A stretch of 28,792 bases of DNA from Chloromonas sp. AAM2 (taxonomy: Eukaryota > Chlorophyta > Chlorophyceae > Chlamydomonadales > Chlamydomonadaceae). This document shows, in pieces, positions 10,267 through 20,987 of the stretch. The stretch is taken from assembly GCA_004335635.1 (NCBI GenBank), contig QAXH01006339.1, forward strand, positions 206 through 28,997, read 5' to 3'. Both the position numbers and the translations under genes were made by a program. Positions within the stretch are counted from its first letter, which is position 1, and each line of letters opens with the position of its first letter. The notes under the pieces were generated by a model. That model did no database searches. It saw only the letters and a list, made by a program, of their open reading frames with translations, and was not told the DNA's origin.

Positions 10267-11510
10267 ACGCGATCCACACGTGGTGAAACGGACGGCAGGA
10301 ACGGACCTGCGAGCGGCGGCAGGTGGTGTTCGCCATGTGGTATGTGCCTGAGTGGGAGGCGATGTGTGATGGCTGAAAGCAGTGGGCCGTGCATGGGCCT
10401 CATGATCGCTGTCCGAGCCAAAAAGGCGAGCAGTGTGGGTTCAGGCGACAAGAGGTGCGGGTGCAGTTTGCATGGTTCAATCTGCAATCGACTGGCCTTG
10501 TCGTTGTGCATGATCCCATTTGGGCTTTGAATCGGTTTTGGTCTAGGTTTAGTACAGGGCTCACCAGGCTGACAGCTCGGGTTGTTGTCGTGGGCGACTC
10601 CACGGCTCGGCTGTACCTGGCTTCGGACTTTGATCGAGCCAGCCATTGTCTACCAGAGCTTTGCTTGGCTTGCACTGCGTCCGGACAGGAGAAAAGGATG
10701 GCGTATAATAGGTCATCTTGCCTTGGCAAAGTGTTGCCACATGCAGGCACTACACGCAGTACCAGTAGTGCACGGGATTCACGTGAGGTCAGGCGAGATT
10801 GTGCACTGTTGCCAACAACGCGGCATTGTGTGCCTATCACAATCGCCCGAACAAGCAAGGGGACTTGGGCTGGAATATGACATGCACAAGTGCGTTTGCG
10901 GAGCGAGGTTCTCCAGCACTGCAAGGAGGCTGGAAGCACTGCCAGTGCGCTGTGGCAGCAGCTCCCAGACTTTCCAGAGCTTTCCAGGCCATCGTTGTGG
11001 TGGTCCTATGTGCCTGTGCTGCTCAAGCGCTGCGCGGACCATGCAGGACACCAATTGTCGGTCTGCGTTTGCTTGCAGTTGCGTAGAACATTGCGTTTGT
11101 AGTTGCTTTTTGTTGTTATTGTGCTACCTCAGCACTGCGGCGACCCTGAGCTGTGGTTACCGTTCCTTGCGTCATGGTGGCACAACTCGCTTGCCCAGGC
11201 AGCTTGTGTGCTGGTTGACTGACCTGTCTTTGACTTGCCAGTATGGCAGCATAGCGTGCCTGCACGCCACATCTGCGTGCTGCCTGAGGTCCCAGGAATG
11301 CGACCCAGTTTGTCGGAACACTGGTGAACGAGCTCGCTGTAGCTGGGCGGCCTGCTGCTCCGGGCGTGCCCTGATGCGGGCCATGCTTGCTGAACCTGTG
11401 CAGCCATACGTCTAAGCTGGCTAGAACAGCAAATGGTGGAATAACAAGGTTGTATGGTGTGTTGTCTGCAGCTCTTGCCCTGCTACATGATCTGCTGTAA
11501 GCTGGAGATC
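10267..11510 (+). other. Probable long 3' UTR of the PP2C-like gene
   Basis: No TGTAA, the polyadenylation signal usual in volvocalean algae, occurs after the stop until 11496-11500 (in GCTGTAAGC). I infer a 3' UTR of about 1.2 kb. Open frames in this stretch exist on both strands but have Cys-, Trp- and Arg-heavy composition and no recognisable family, so I treat them as chance. The 3' end could lie earlier if a non-canonical signal is used. Confidence 0.35.
11496..11500 (+). terminator. Candidate TGTAA polyadenylation signal
   Basis: First TGTAA downstream of the PP2C-like stop codon on the + strand. TGTAA is the standard near-upstream element in Chlamydomonas and its relatives. A five-base motif arises by chance often, so this is only a candidate. 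Confidence 0.3.
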
Positions 11511-12880
11511 TGCAGCATTCTATCCTCAGGGCAGACGCCCTGGCTGCGGTTGGCGCCCTGGCAGTATGGACACAGTTGATGATGGCCAGCCCAGGCAGGG
11601 CCGAAGGATCGCCAGGACATGGTGTTCGTGGATTTGGCCCCCGTGCAAGCGAGCCTATGGTGGTGCAGCTGAACCATTCTCTTGCCTGAGCTCCCTGCTC
11701 TGGCAGTTGCCATCTGCCATCGCGTTGTGGGTTGCATCGTTCAGCAGCGTCCGAAGTTCTATCCTGCCACTCAGCCACTCAGCACACATGAGGTTGCTGC
11801 ACATTGCATAGGATCCATACACACATGCTTCATGTCCATTCAGCCACTCATCCTTGACTGTTCGTGGGTGGTGCCAGATGAAGCCAACTTGATCGCTTCT
11901 GGGCCTGCCCACATACGCTGCCCTTGCGAATCATATCAATGGGACCCGCTCGCACGCCACTGCTTGCTTTCCAAACAGCTGGGAGATTCAGGCTTAGTCA
12001 GACTGCTGACTGCTTGTTGTATATTGCCACCTCACCAACACCTGTGCCTTGCAATGGCGGTTGGCTTGGGTGTACAAGCACTAGTAGCCATCTGTTGCTG
12101 AGCACGTGCCTCTGTATCAAGGTGAGACAACGCATTTCTGGGCAGCCGAAACAGCTGTCGTCTTGCCATACAAGCGGGTATGTTGATGCCGAATCAGAAG
12201 GATTCGGTAGGCTGACCATCAACCTCGCCATTCTGCAGGGTATACCATGTTGGTTTCCACAGCGTTCATTCTCTAGCTATGCCTCAAAGGTAGCACTTGT
12301 GGCAAGCCTCGCATTGGCGCAAACAGCCCAGCCCAGCTCCTCCATCCCCTTCATTTCTGAACCTTCACCACATGATTGACATGGCGCACGGCAATCCTGC
12401 AACATGTTCGTTGTTGCCAACTACACCACGTAGCTGCAACTAAGGTGGTTGCTCCTCCTGCAATTGGCACGCGCTTGTCACGTGGAGCCAACATAGGTTT
12501 GTTCAATTGAAAGTTGACCAATCATGCGGGCCAACTGTTGTCAACTACACGAACTGTCATTCGTGCCCATGACTTCAACGCATCACAGGACTGTCTTGAT
12601 GATAACCTTGACTCCATCTAACCTAGACAACGTGATCAAAAGAACCTCATGGTACGGGCACAGATCTGATACAAGGCATCTGAGCGCGTCACGCCCAGAT
12701 TGCCCTCACGTGCTTTGGCCAGCATGTCAGCAGTATGATGCATGGCGATGCCTTGGGCTTGTACGGTATGGCTTTCACTGCCCGGTCCGCTTCAGCTTCC
12801 ATTCGTGTTGCACAGGCTCTGACAGTCAGCATGTGGCACTGTCATTACCGTTGCTGATCAGGGGGATGTGATTGACCAGC
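11511..12880. other. Gene-poor spacer, nothing recognised
   Basis: Short open frames only, on both strands, with no family resemblance and no chain of phased splice sites. One donor-like site (ATCAAG, then GTGAGA) occurs at 12120/12121 but has no convincing exon beside it. No tRNA or rRNA signature was seen. Confidence 0.4.
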
Positions 12881-12881
12881 T

Positions 12882-12926
12882 GATCTCGGGTGATCTCGGG
12901 TCGGAAGCCCAATAGGAAGCCGTTGC
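12882..12926 (+). repeat. 45-base dispersed direct repeat, copy 1
   Basis: It matches 15408-15452 at 42 of 45 positions in the same orientation, with no gaps. The shared core includes GGTCGGAAGCCCAATAGGAA. Copy 1 is preceded by an extra TGATCTCGGG-like unit. The similarity stops abruptly on the right after CCGTTGC. It may be the end of a mobile element or a dispersed repeat family. Confidence 0.75.
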
Positions 12927-14090
12927 ATGCATGCATACGCAGAGTCTGGCTCAGAAGGCAGCTGAACATGACAGCTGCCTGGTGCAACTCGCCTCATGCT
13001 TCACCAGGACTTTAAGCCAGCGCACTGTCTTGGCAACGGGCGGGAAGTCAGAGGCCATGGTGTCTCCAACGGTGATGTCTGCAATTATTACGATGACTGC
13101 TGTATGCTGTATATTCGGATCGCGTCGTGCGTTCGTGGTTGTGTTCGATACTGCAGCATGGTCACTTAGTAGAGATGATCACGTCTGTCAGACCGGTCTC
13201 TTTCGGGCTGTGACACCATTACTATCCAGGTGTGTCGCAATCCCCTTCACTTGTAGGTTGGACGGGCTGATATCCCTCCCCTCCTGTGAGTTCAATTCAT
13301 CCAAGACAGTGCACTGACTCTAAGTCCAGATTTTTGAACTCCCATTGGCCAGCTTGCTACCAAAAAGCAGTGAATGAACGAGCCTTGATGCTGATGACAG
13401 CACAGCCGGGTCTGATCATGCCCCAACCCTCTGCCAGTCGAGTTTGAGCCGTTACAAAACGCCCACGCACCGGCTTTTGCCCAATCTTTGTGCTTGCCAT
13501 GATGGCTTGTAGCCAGGTAGGCCCAGTAGAAGATTACGAGTAGAGTCCAGTTTGTGAGTCAATCAGCAGCCTTGCACAAACAATTCGGATGCGTGGGTTG
13601 CAATGAAATCCAGGAAGGTGTCGTACTGTAGCTCGCAATGTTCATATGGGGCCCTGCCCAGCAGATTGCCGCTCGTGCTGCAGACTGCAGCCACGCACGG
13701 GCTGCAAGAACGATGCTTTGGCGCTGCCAAGGCAAGCCAAGGTGCCATACTGGCAGTCCGGATGACATGTCATGCAGGGCTGGCCACAGATCATGGGCGT
13801 TTGACCACAAGACTTTCCCGAACGCACCTGCCGCAGGACGCTCGTGCATATGCCGTCGCTCGACGTACTCCAGCTTCAGGTTGCGTCACAGTCACTTGCT
13901 GACGATTCTCAGCCCTCAGCGTGATGCCTCTCGTGGGGCAGGTGCCAGGCGTGCGTGCGTGATTGGCAAGCATTGAAGAACGAACACATCTCTGCTCAGC
14001 AACGAACCAGCGTTTTTTCAGTCTACTACACACTGCGTTTGCGCGGTCTACTCTACTGCAAGCACTTGGTTTGAAGGCGCTTCAATTGAC

Positions 14091-14187
14091 CTGTTCTGGC
14101 CACGCTTGATGACGCTCGATGAATCCTCAGACAGCTGGCCTTCCAGCTCGCTCACTGGCCGCGCCCTCTTACCCGTTTTAGTCGCGA
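14091..14187 (-). pseudogene. Isolated exon-like segment, unknown
   Basis: On the minus strand a good acceptor (CTTTCTGTCGCAACAG) precedes a 97-base segment coding ATKTGKRARPVSELEGQL and SEDSSSVIKRGQN, followed by a donor-like AG/GTCAAT. It lies downstream of the coiled-coil frame at 14509-14745 on the same strand and could have been part of the same transcript, but no splice chain linking them could be established. Function unknown. Confidence 0.2.
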
Positions 14188-14348
14188 CTGTTGCGACAGA
14201 AAGCGGTGCGTATGCGTCACGCGAGGCAGATACACACGGAACAGCTATAACAGTGGCTTGCTGCTGGAAAGAAAAAAAAGATGGTTGCCAGTTCTGGGAC
14301 AACTCCTGGGACTGGCATTGAAACCGGTGTGTCTCAGCACATACACGC

Positions 14349-14362
14349 GTGTGTGTGTGTGT
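14349..14362 (+). repeat. GT dinucleotide microsatellite
   Basis: Seven perfect GT units, preceded by a CACGCGT palindrome-like stretch. Confidence 0.8.
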
Positions 14363-14508
14363 CAATCACATACGGGGTTACCCGCGGGGTGAACATCGCG
14401 TGTTGTGGTAGACGGCGCATTGCCACTTCTGGGACAGCAAACCAGGACTAGACAGGAACTACAGTGTCAAAAGACAAAACGGGTGTGTGACCCGTCTGAC
14501 CGAGTTCC

Positions 14509-14745
14509 TCAGAAGTCGGTAATGTAAGTCGCCACCAAGTGCTCCAGCTGCTTCACTCTCTTGAGTAAACTCGTGTGTTGCGCACGGAGACGTCCCACAG
14601 CCTGTTTCCTCCTTTCTTGGTTGTTCTGGCAATTGAGGTGCATCTGACTGCCCTTCGTCCAGTGGAGGCATTTTGCTGCTTCGTTTGACATAGTGGGTCT
14701 CTTCTCCTTCCTGGAGGCGCTGATGGATGACGCAGGTGGTGCCAT
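14509..14745 (-). CDS. Small predicted protein with C-terminal coiled coil, unknown
   Basis: A 78-residue frame from ATG 14745 to TGA 14509. It starts MAPPASSISASRKEKRPTM, has a Cys/Asn-containing middle (LHWTKGSQMHLNCQNNQERR), and ends in a heptad-like helix (LLKRVKQLEHLVATYI). The charge and helix pattern look more protein-like than neighbouring chance frames. It stands alone in a gene-poor area between direct repeats and no family was recognised. It may be a small gene, an exon of a decayed transposon-encoded protein, or a chance frame. The frame stays open upstream of the ATG to about 14829. Confidence 0.35.
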   Translation of the reverse strand: MAPPASSISASRKEKRPTMSNEAAKCLHWTKGSQMHLNCQNNQERRKQAVGRLRAQHTSLLKRVKQLEHLVATYITDF

Positions 14746-15407
14746 GTTGTTCTGCAGCTGCGTGTTGTTGTGGCTTGCAACGCATACAAGGTTGAGAACC
14801 CCCACTCCCAACGAGCTGTCAGATGTCAAACCTCAAATATGCTACCGCACGAACAGTCGCTGACGAGTGGTGATTCTGTGATCAAATGTGACCCTAGCTC
14901 ACGTTGAGTACAAAGGTGATTTACAACCACTTGGCGTTGCCATGCATGCACATTAGTGCAAGGGCTCACTTCCACACCCGTGCTGCTCTGGCCGCAGGGA
15001 CCAGCACCACACGAAGGTGAGTAAGGCCACCCAGTACCTTAAACACACTGTGCATGGTATGTATGTGACAGACTGCATCAGCCAGGGTGTGGCACTTGCC
15101 CGGCTTTGCAGCCTGCGCCCTCCACGGGTGCGCCTTCTGCTGCTGTGGACATGCACCAGCACTCGGTTCTTGTTCCAGTGTTTGGTAGTGGTCAGCGCAC
15201 CTGACGACAACCACTGCAACACAACAGCCACCCGCCAGCACACCCCACATCACCCTGCCGCTGCAACACAGCAAGCACACCCACCTACCACACCTCATGA
15301 GCTGCCGCCAGCATGCACAAGGCGTTGGTCACTAGTCCAGACTACCTGACCCAGCAGGCATGCACTGATCGCATGCGGCACTCCGCGGCTTACCCTAACC
15401 TGACCCG

Positions 15408-15452
15408 GATCTAGGGTGATCCCGGGTCGGAAGCCCAATAGGAAACCGTTGC
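15408..15452 (+). repeat. 45-base dispersed direct repeat, copy 2
   Basis: Ungapped match (42 of 45) to 12882-12926. Copy 2 starts within a potential hairpin (15402-15428) whose arms are GACCCGG and CCGGGTC. The start-to-start spacing between copies is 2,526 bases. No target-site duplication could be confirmed. Confidence 0.75.
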
Positions 15453-17558
15453 GCAACAGGTGAACGACCGCCGAGCTGTCAACGCTCTCACGGCATACTG
15501 CTTTCATGGGTGCGCTTTAAACTCTGTGAGCTGATCCATTGTTGTTGGGGTGATCTCTGCTTGGTGCCGTGCATGCAGATGCTAGCTTGACGGCAGTGCA
15601 CTTGACCTTGCACGTGTTGCCCAGGCTGCACTAGTCCAGTCTCTGAGCGAGAAGCACGTACAAGGTCATGAGAGGAGCGTCACCACTGGCAGCACCTGGA
15701 ACTTGTGCTGCAGAACATCAGTGCTTGGCTCACGACAAGTCGTAGCTCAACTAGGACGTTGTGACGTCGAGCCTATTGAGTTGCCGCTTCCGGGCTTGAG
15801 AATGCAAGACGAGCAGAATGAATGTAAGGAGTGCTTTCTTCCTTTGCTTGGGCTTGTCAGGGCTGGTCAGACCGGATGGCTTGCTAGCTTTGCACTCACT
15901 TCCGTGGCCCCTGCTGCAATCTTTGCAGTACAGTACTGCTGAACCCAGGTGCCGGAGAGCCTCTCAGTTACAAATGCTGGTGAAAAACAGTCCTCGGCTA
16001 CCAAAAGCAAAGCAGGCAAAGGAGAAACAGTAGACAAAGCAGACAAAGGAAAACAAATCCGTGGTGCACTTCAGGCAGACGCCAATGACAGTAAATGTGG
16101 CCATTTGCCCAGCTCGGAAATCACGATTAGAAAAAACAAGGAATGTAGATCAACACCCTATCGATGGTATCACAGTGCTCAGTATAGACCCTCAGGGCAT
16201 GCCACATGACTGCGGGGGACGCAATCAGAAGACATGCAGCATTTGCATGCACGTGATGCCTTGCGATCTTGAATGACATCAGAAGTGTACACACCCTCTC
16301 CGGCCCATCGTCATGAATTTGCATGTCACTCGCATGCGATCCTTGGACGAGCACTCCACAACTTCATCCAACTGACATTATTGCATGTGCCCACAAGCGC
16401 ACAAGGCCGGATCAAACAATTTCAGTCTCCTTTAACTCGAACTCATTCGGCATTATTCTAGTTGATCGGACAGATAGTGTGTGCAAAACGAGGCATGAGC
16501 ATATCTAGGCGCCAGCCTGTGCCTGGCCCGGCTGTTGTCACATGTCTTGACAGACCTTTGAAACTGACCATTGCACAGCTCCAGCCCAACACAACGGTTA
16601 CGCTTTGCAAATAGCCACTAGTTGCAGTGATTCAATTCTTTGCATGACCTGACGCCTGGCAACCATACAGCATGCACTCCTCACTGAGTGTGTTATGTAT
16701 GATTAAGGCAGAACACCATTGCTCTGCGCCTGGGAATCCCCAAAGCGCTACTAGCCAGGCTTAATATGGTGATACAAATCAAGTCTTGCTCCATTTTCTT
16801 CTTAGTGCAGCGAGTCATCTCTGAAGTTGATAGAAACAACAAGGAAACAACATCTGGTACACAACTAACTATCGTTTTCCAGCACTTTGCGGTTAATCCT
16901 TCCAAAGGACACTTAGCATGAGATGCATGCCAGCATCTCAGAATGCGGAAGGAGACAGCAAAATTAGATGACTTTCACACATTGCCCACTGGCATTTATA
17001 CAGCGCACTTGGCCAATCCACACACAATAGGCCTGTCAACGTGCAGCATCCAGCCCAGCATTAAATATGATACAATGCCACCCTTCAAAGTCACCAGTCA
17101 TCAGTGGCTGGAGCATTGTCACAGAACAGTGAAAAGAGAAAGTCTGTCAGGCGCAAGTGATGTAACGAATCCGTAACAGAAAAACGTTTTTTTACGCATT
17201 GCGATTGTATTAAAACTCTGCACATGACTTGACATATGCATCCGTACCATCAACACCCACACATCCGCGTACACGTGCTCACCAACCCCATGTCTTCACA
17301 TGTGTCATTGTCACCGACACTTTTCCACTCCTGCTCCAAGTAACGGTGCATGCACACATCCAGACAACACAAGCACGAGCAGGCCATGTCCAGTCTGTCA
17401 ACCACAAAGCAGATCTTGCAAGGCTCAGAATGTATGCATGCACCTCAGCATGGCAAGAGAATCAGAAACCATAGTACTCTGGAATGACTTGAGACATGTA
17501 CAGCTGACCACAAGCAGTGCTGCTAGCAATACCAATTGCAGTGATATCAGGAGGCTGT

Positions 17559-17597
17559 CAGGCATGGGCCAGGCATGGGCCAGGCATGCATGGGCCT
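17559..17597 (+). repeat. Short tandem repeat, 11-base unit
   Basis: The unit CAGGCATGGGC occurs twice exactly, followed by a partial copy broken by an inserted GCAT. Confidence 0.75.
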
Positions 17598-17671
17598 CTG
17601 ATTGTGCCCATGCATGGGGCCTTGGAGAAATGCCGTGACATGACAGTACCTTCGGACACACCCTTGCCCAC

Positions 17672-17689
17672 CACACACACACACACACA
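17672..17689 (+). repeat. CA dinucleotide microsatellite
   Basis: Nine CA units in an otherwise pyrimidine-rich context. Confidence 0.8.
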
Positions 17690-18237
17690 GCCCATGCGCA
17701 TGTCCTTGCATGCCATGCATGTCATGTCATCACATGCAGGCCTTTCACAACACGCATGCACACCAATGCAGTCCTCATATCAGCTTATGGAAGTCACATC
17801 TCGTTGCATGGATCTCACAGGAAGACCTATTACGCATGTAGCATTTGTATGCAGCCGGCCAGCATGCGCTATGCATGCAGAGGTCGTGAGCGTGCAGCGC
17901 TCACATGCAGCCATGGGAAACATCCCATACTTCGAACCCAATCTAATGACAACAGACAGATGCAGGTGAACCAAACCCTGACAAGCCTTTCAAGCCAGCA
18001 ACTGCCACACAGGCTGGTCATGCACCATTACGTTGCAGCCATGATGAGTCTCAGACCGCCATCACCACCTGCATTCACGACAGTTTCAGCAGTCATGACA
18101 ATGTCAGCAGTCTCTCTCCCCAGATATCTTCATGCTCTCATGCAGCTACGCAACACCCCATCCAACCACAATCACTGCAATTATGTCTGGCAAGCCATGC
18201 CGTGCCATGTTGACAGCAGCGGGTGATTCTGCTGAAA

Positions 18238-18242
18238 TTACA
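18238..18242 (-). terminator. TGTAA polyadenylation signal of the minus-strand TPR/Gln-rich gene
   Basis: Reads TGTAA on the minus strand, about 257 bases past the stop codon at 18499. Position and motif fit the volvocalean poly(A) signal, with cleavage expected 10-20 bases further on, near 18220. Confidence 0.5.
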
Positions 18243-18498
18243 ACGGCATCAACATAAAGCCAGCAGCTGGTAATTTTGAAACTGTGTGCCAATGGTTTGC
18301 ACCAGCGACAGTCAACAGGACTCAGCGACACTGCCTCTGCACGGTCTTGCAACCAGTTTCCACTGGCTTGATCCGCGGTTGGTCAGCTGTGTGCCAGAGA
18401 CGATCAACATGTGCCACAGACCAACTGCCTCTGTGCATTGTGTTGCGCAAGGTTCTCACTGGCTTGAAGGGGCGTAAGTGTGTTTTAGCACGTGCTTA

Positions 18499-20987
18499 CT
18501 AGCTTCTAGGCAGATAGTACATGAGTTGACCTTGTCCTCCTGAAGACTGCATCATCTGTCCTGGGTTGGATGACTGCAGCATGGACTGCTGCTGCTGCTG
18601 CATGAGAGCTTGCTCTGCATAGCGCTGAGCGTGGCTGTATGGTGCACCGGCATGCGTGATCGCCGCAGTTTCAACAGGTGGGTGTCTGGCAGGATCCATA
18701 TGGTACCTCTGCAGGCGTTGCTGGTCCAGTGCTCCAGCATACCGCTGCATCTGGTGATGCGGCGCGCCCTCTGCCTGCTGCAAATCCGCGTAGCCGTGCT
18801 GCCTTTGCTGCTCAACAGGATCAGCAAAGCGTGACAGGTGAGGCCCTCCTAATCCGTCCACCGTCTGATGCCTGGGCTGCTGCTCTAAGGGGAAGTTTTG
18901 CAAGCGCTGCTGCTGTTCAATAGCTTCAGCGTACCGCTGCATCTGGTGTTGGCCTGACAAGCCGTCCATCTGCTCCCGGTGCTGCTGCTGTGCCTGTTGC
19001 TGTGCCTGCTGCAGATCAGCAAAACTCTGCCTCCTGTGTTGCTCGACCACATCTGCATAGCGAGGCATCTGGGTTTGTCCCATTGCACCACCACCTTCCA
19101 GTTGCTGCTGCCGCTGTAGATCAACTGCATGCTGCTGCTGCTGCTGCTGTGCCTGCAGCGCATTCAGCTGGGCATTCAGCGTATCCAGCTGCTGCTGCTG
19201 CGCCTGGTGCTGCGCCTGCTGAGCCTGTAGCGTGTCTAGCTGCTGCTGCTGCTCCAGCCCATCACCATAACGCTGCAGTGAACTGAACGTGACCACTTGT
19301 TGACATGGTGCCACTTGCCCTAGGCTAGAACCCCCAAGCTCTTGCTTGAGAGCGTTGGGCCTGGATGGCATGGTCTGCTGCATGTACAGCCCTTGGCTGT
19401 TGTTGAACGCCAGGCCTTCAGTCGACATGCCCCTGCTCAAACTGCCTGCCACATTGCCATCGACACCAGCTGCTGCAAGCTCATGCCCCTGCAGTGCTGC
19501 ATACTGTTGCTGCTGTCCTGTGCTGAATGGCGATGGCTGGTGCTGGGACGAACCCAAGCTACGTGCAAAACTGGCCCCAATTTGCTGCTCATGTGCTTCA
19601 AAAGCATCCATCTGTTGTTGCTGCTGTTGCTGCATCTGGATAGCGTCCATCTGCTGCTGGGTTTGCAGAGCGTCCAGCTGCCGTTGCTGCTGGATCTGCA
19701 CCTGCTGCATTTGCAGCTGGTCCAGATGCTGCTGTGACTGTAAGGCGTCCAGCTGCCGCTGCTGCTGGGCTTGCAGTGCATCCAGCTGCTGCTGCTGCTT
19801 CACTTGCAGCGCATCTAGCTGGGCCTTTTGGTGGTGCATAAGTGCAGCACGAGACGGAGTGCCTGCTACCGTGGTCAGTGTTGGCAGGTAAGGGTGGGCA
19901 GAGTTGCTGGGTGCTGAAGTGGGCGTGCGACCATTCCCACCACTGTTGCTGTTCAAACCGTGCTGCTGCAGCTGCTGCAGCCAGCTGGGTGCAGACGAAA
20001 GTGACGCCAGCCCATGGTTGCCATTGCTGCCATTGCTGCGAACTGGCAGTGGTAGCAGTGACCCTTGTACCGCCTCTAAGTTCTGCTGCTGGGCTGCCAG
20101 AGAGTAGTGGCCACCCCACTGTTGGTTGAGCTGCTGCCCTGCGTCAGCACCGCCGTCACCAGCTGACACGAGCTGCTGCTGCTGGGCAGGGAGCTCGGCA
20201 GCTGCTGCCTGCAGCTGTGCTGGCTGCGACAGCGAGCCCTCTTGCTGCAACGGGGACTGGGCTGGCGTTGCAGCCAGGCCGTCAGTGCCTGCTGGCTGCT
20301 GCTGACGGCTTGCTAGCTGCGTTGAATCCCTGTTTTCGTCCTGCTGTGTGGAAGGCACATGCTGACCGTGCGCTTCTGCGGCCGCTGCCCGCCTTTCACC
20401 GCCGGTGGTGTCAGTGAGGGCCACGTCACCAAGCATATGCAGGGCGTCTACCGTGCTTCGCGGTGAGCTCACTGGCTTGCCACCGCCGCTGTTGGTGCCC
20501 TGGCCGGTGGTGCGGGCACGCTTGGCAGCTGCGGCCGCAAGTCCAAGTTCCTCTTCAACCCCGGGACGCTTCGCACCACAGTTTCCGCCTGGCGAGCCGT
20601 TAGCGCCTGCTTGGCCGTTACGCCTGCTGTCCTGAGATGGGGAAGCCCGCCCCGCCTCTGCGCCCGCAACCCCCCTGCCACCGCCCGCACCACCATCCGC
20701 CTGCGGAACTGCAGCGGCCGTATCCTCTGCCACCGAAGTATTCCCCGCGTGCGTGCCACTGCCCCCGCTGGCCCTGTCATGTGCACTGGCATTGTCGGTT
20801 GTGCTTACACGGCGTGGCAGATCACCCACACCACTCATTTCTTGAAGGCGGGAAGGGCCTGAAGAAAAGGCAGCCATTTCCCCTGGGCCAATCTGACCCC
20901 CGTTAGAGCCCTCATCAACTGTACTGGGTGCCTGGTGGATGTTCAAGCCACCAATCTTGATGTTACCAAACCCGGGCACTGTGCCAC
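18499..20987 (-). other. 830-residue Gln-rich terminal exon with two internal repeat types
   Basis: One uninterrupted reading frame on the minus strand, entered from an acceptor (GGTTGTGTAG) at 20988 in phase 1. After a Ser/Gly/Ala-rich start (FGNIKIGGLNIHQAPSTVDE) it carries many QLDALQ/QLDTLQ-x-QQQ units (about 19.15-19.85 kb). These are followed by about six diverged copies of an RYA-x-x-x-EQQ unit: LQRYGDGLEQQ, MPRYADVVEQH, MQRYAEAIEQQ, LSRFADPVEQQ, MQRYAGALDQQ and AQRYAEQALMQ. A frame of this length with conserved, non-identical repeats is good evidence of coding. Gln-rich Leu/Met-spaced sequence is expected to form long coiled coils or prion-like assemblies. It ends LMYYLPRS. Confidence 0.75.

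Larger units (their letters stand above)
12927..15407. mobile_element. Possible degenerate mobile element bounded by direct repeats
   Basis: This segment lies between the two 45-base repeats. It carries coding-like fragments on the minus strand at 14509-14745 and 14091-14187. It also holds a related pair of short segments (about 14281-14315 and 14418-14450, both containing TTCTGGGACA) and a GT microsatellite. No transposase, reverse transcriptase or integrase motif was recognised, and terminal inverted repeats were not seen. The mobile-element call is inference from the flanking repeats and the isolated gene fragments. It could equally be ordinary spacer with two copies of an unrelated small repeat. 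Confidence 0.25.
15453..18220. other. Spacer with lower-GC stretch, CATG-rich stretch and microsatellites; no gene called
   Basis: From about 15.9 to 17.3 kb the sequence is visibly richer in A and T than the exons on either side, and from 17.5 to 17.9 kb it is dense in CATG/GCATGC words. A Lys-rich open frame at 15949-16209 (+) contains repeated KADKGK/KAGKGE-like units but has no ATG start or supporting splice chain. No RNA gene was recognised. Confidence 0.4.

Noticed and set aside
10582..11415. 277-codon open frame on the + strand downstream of the PP2C-like gene
   Set aside because: Very rich in Cys, Arg, Trp and Ser with no recognisable family. Overlapping frames on both strands are also open. 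It lies in the inferred 3' UTR with no start context or splice support.
11116..11778. 220-codon open frame on the minus strand
   Set aside because: Composition resembles translated non-coding DNA, no domain was seen, and no phased exons lie on either side.
13559..13902. Overlapping open frames on both strands (96-99 codons)
   Set aside because: No family, no splice chain and similar openness in three frames, so none could be preferred as coding.
15949..16209. Lys-rich open frame with KADKGK-like units
   Set aside because: Begins at a GTG with no ATG, has no supporting splice sites, and lies in an A-rich stretch that favours Lys codons by chance.
17920..17950. TTCGAACCC, a tRNA T-loop-like word on the minus strand
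   Set aside because: No T-stem pairing, anticodon arm or acceptor stem could be built around it.
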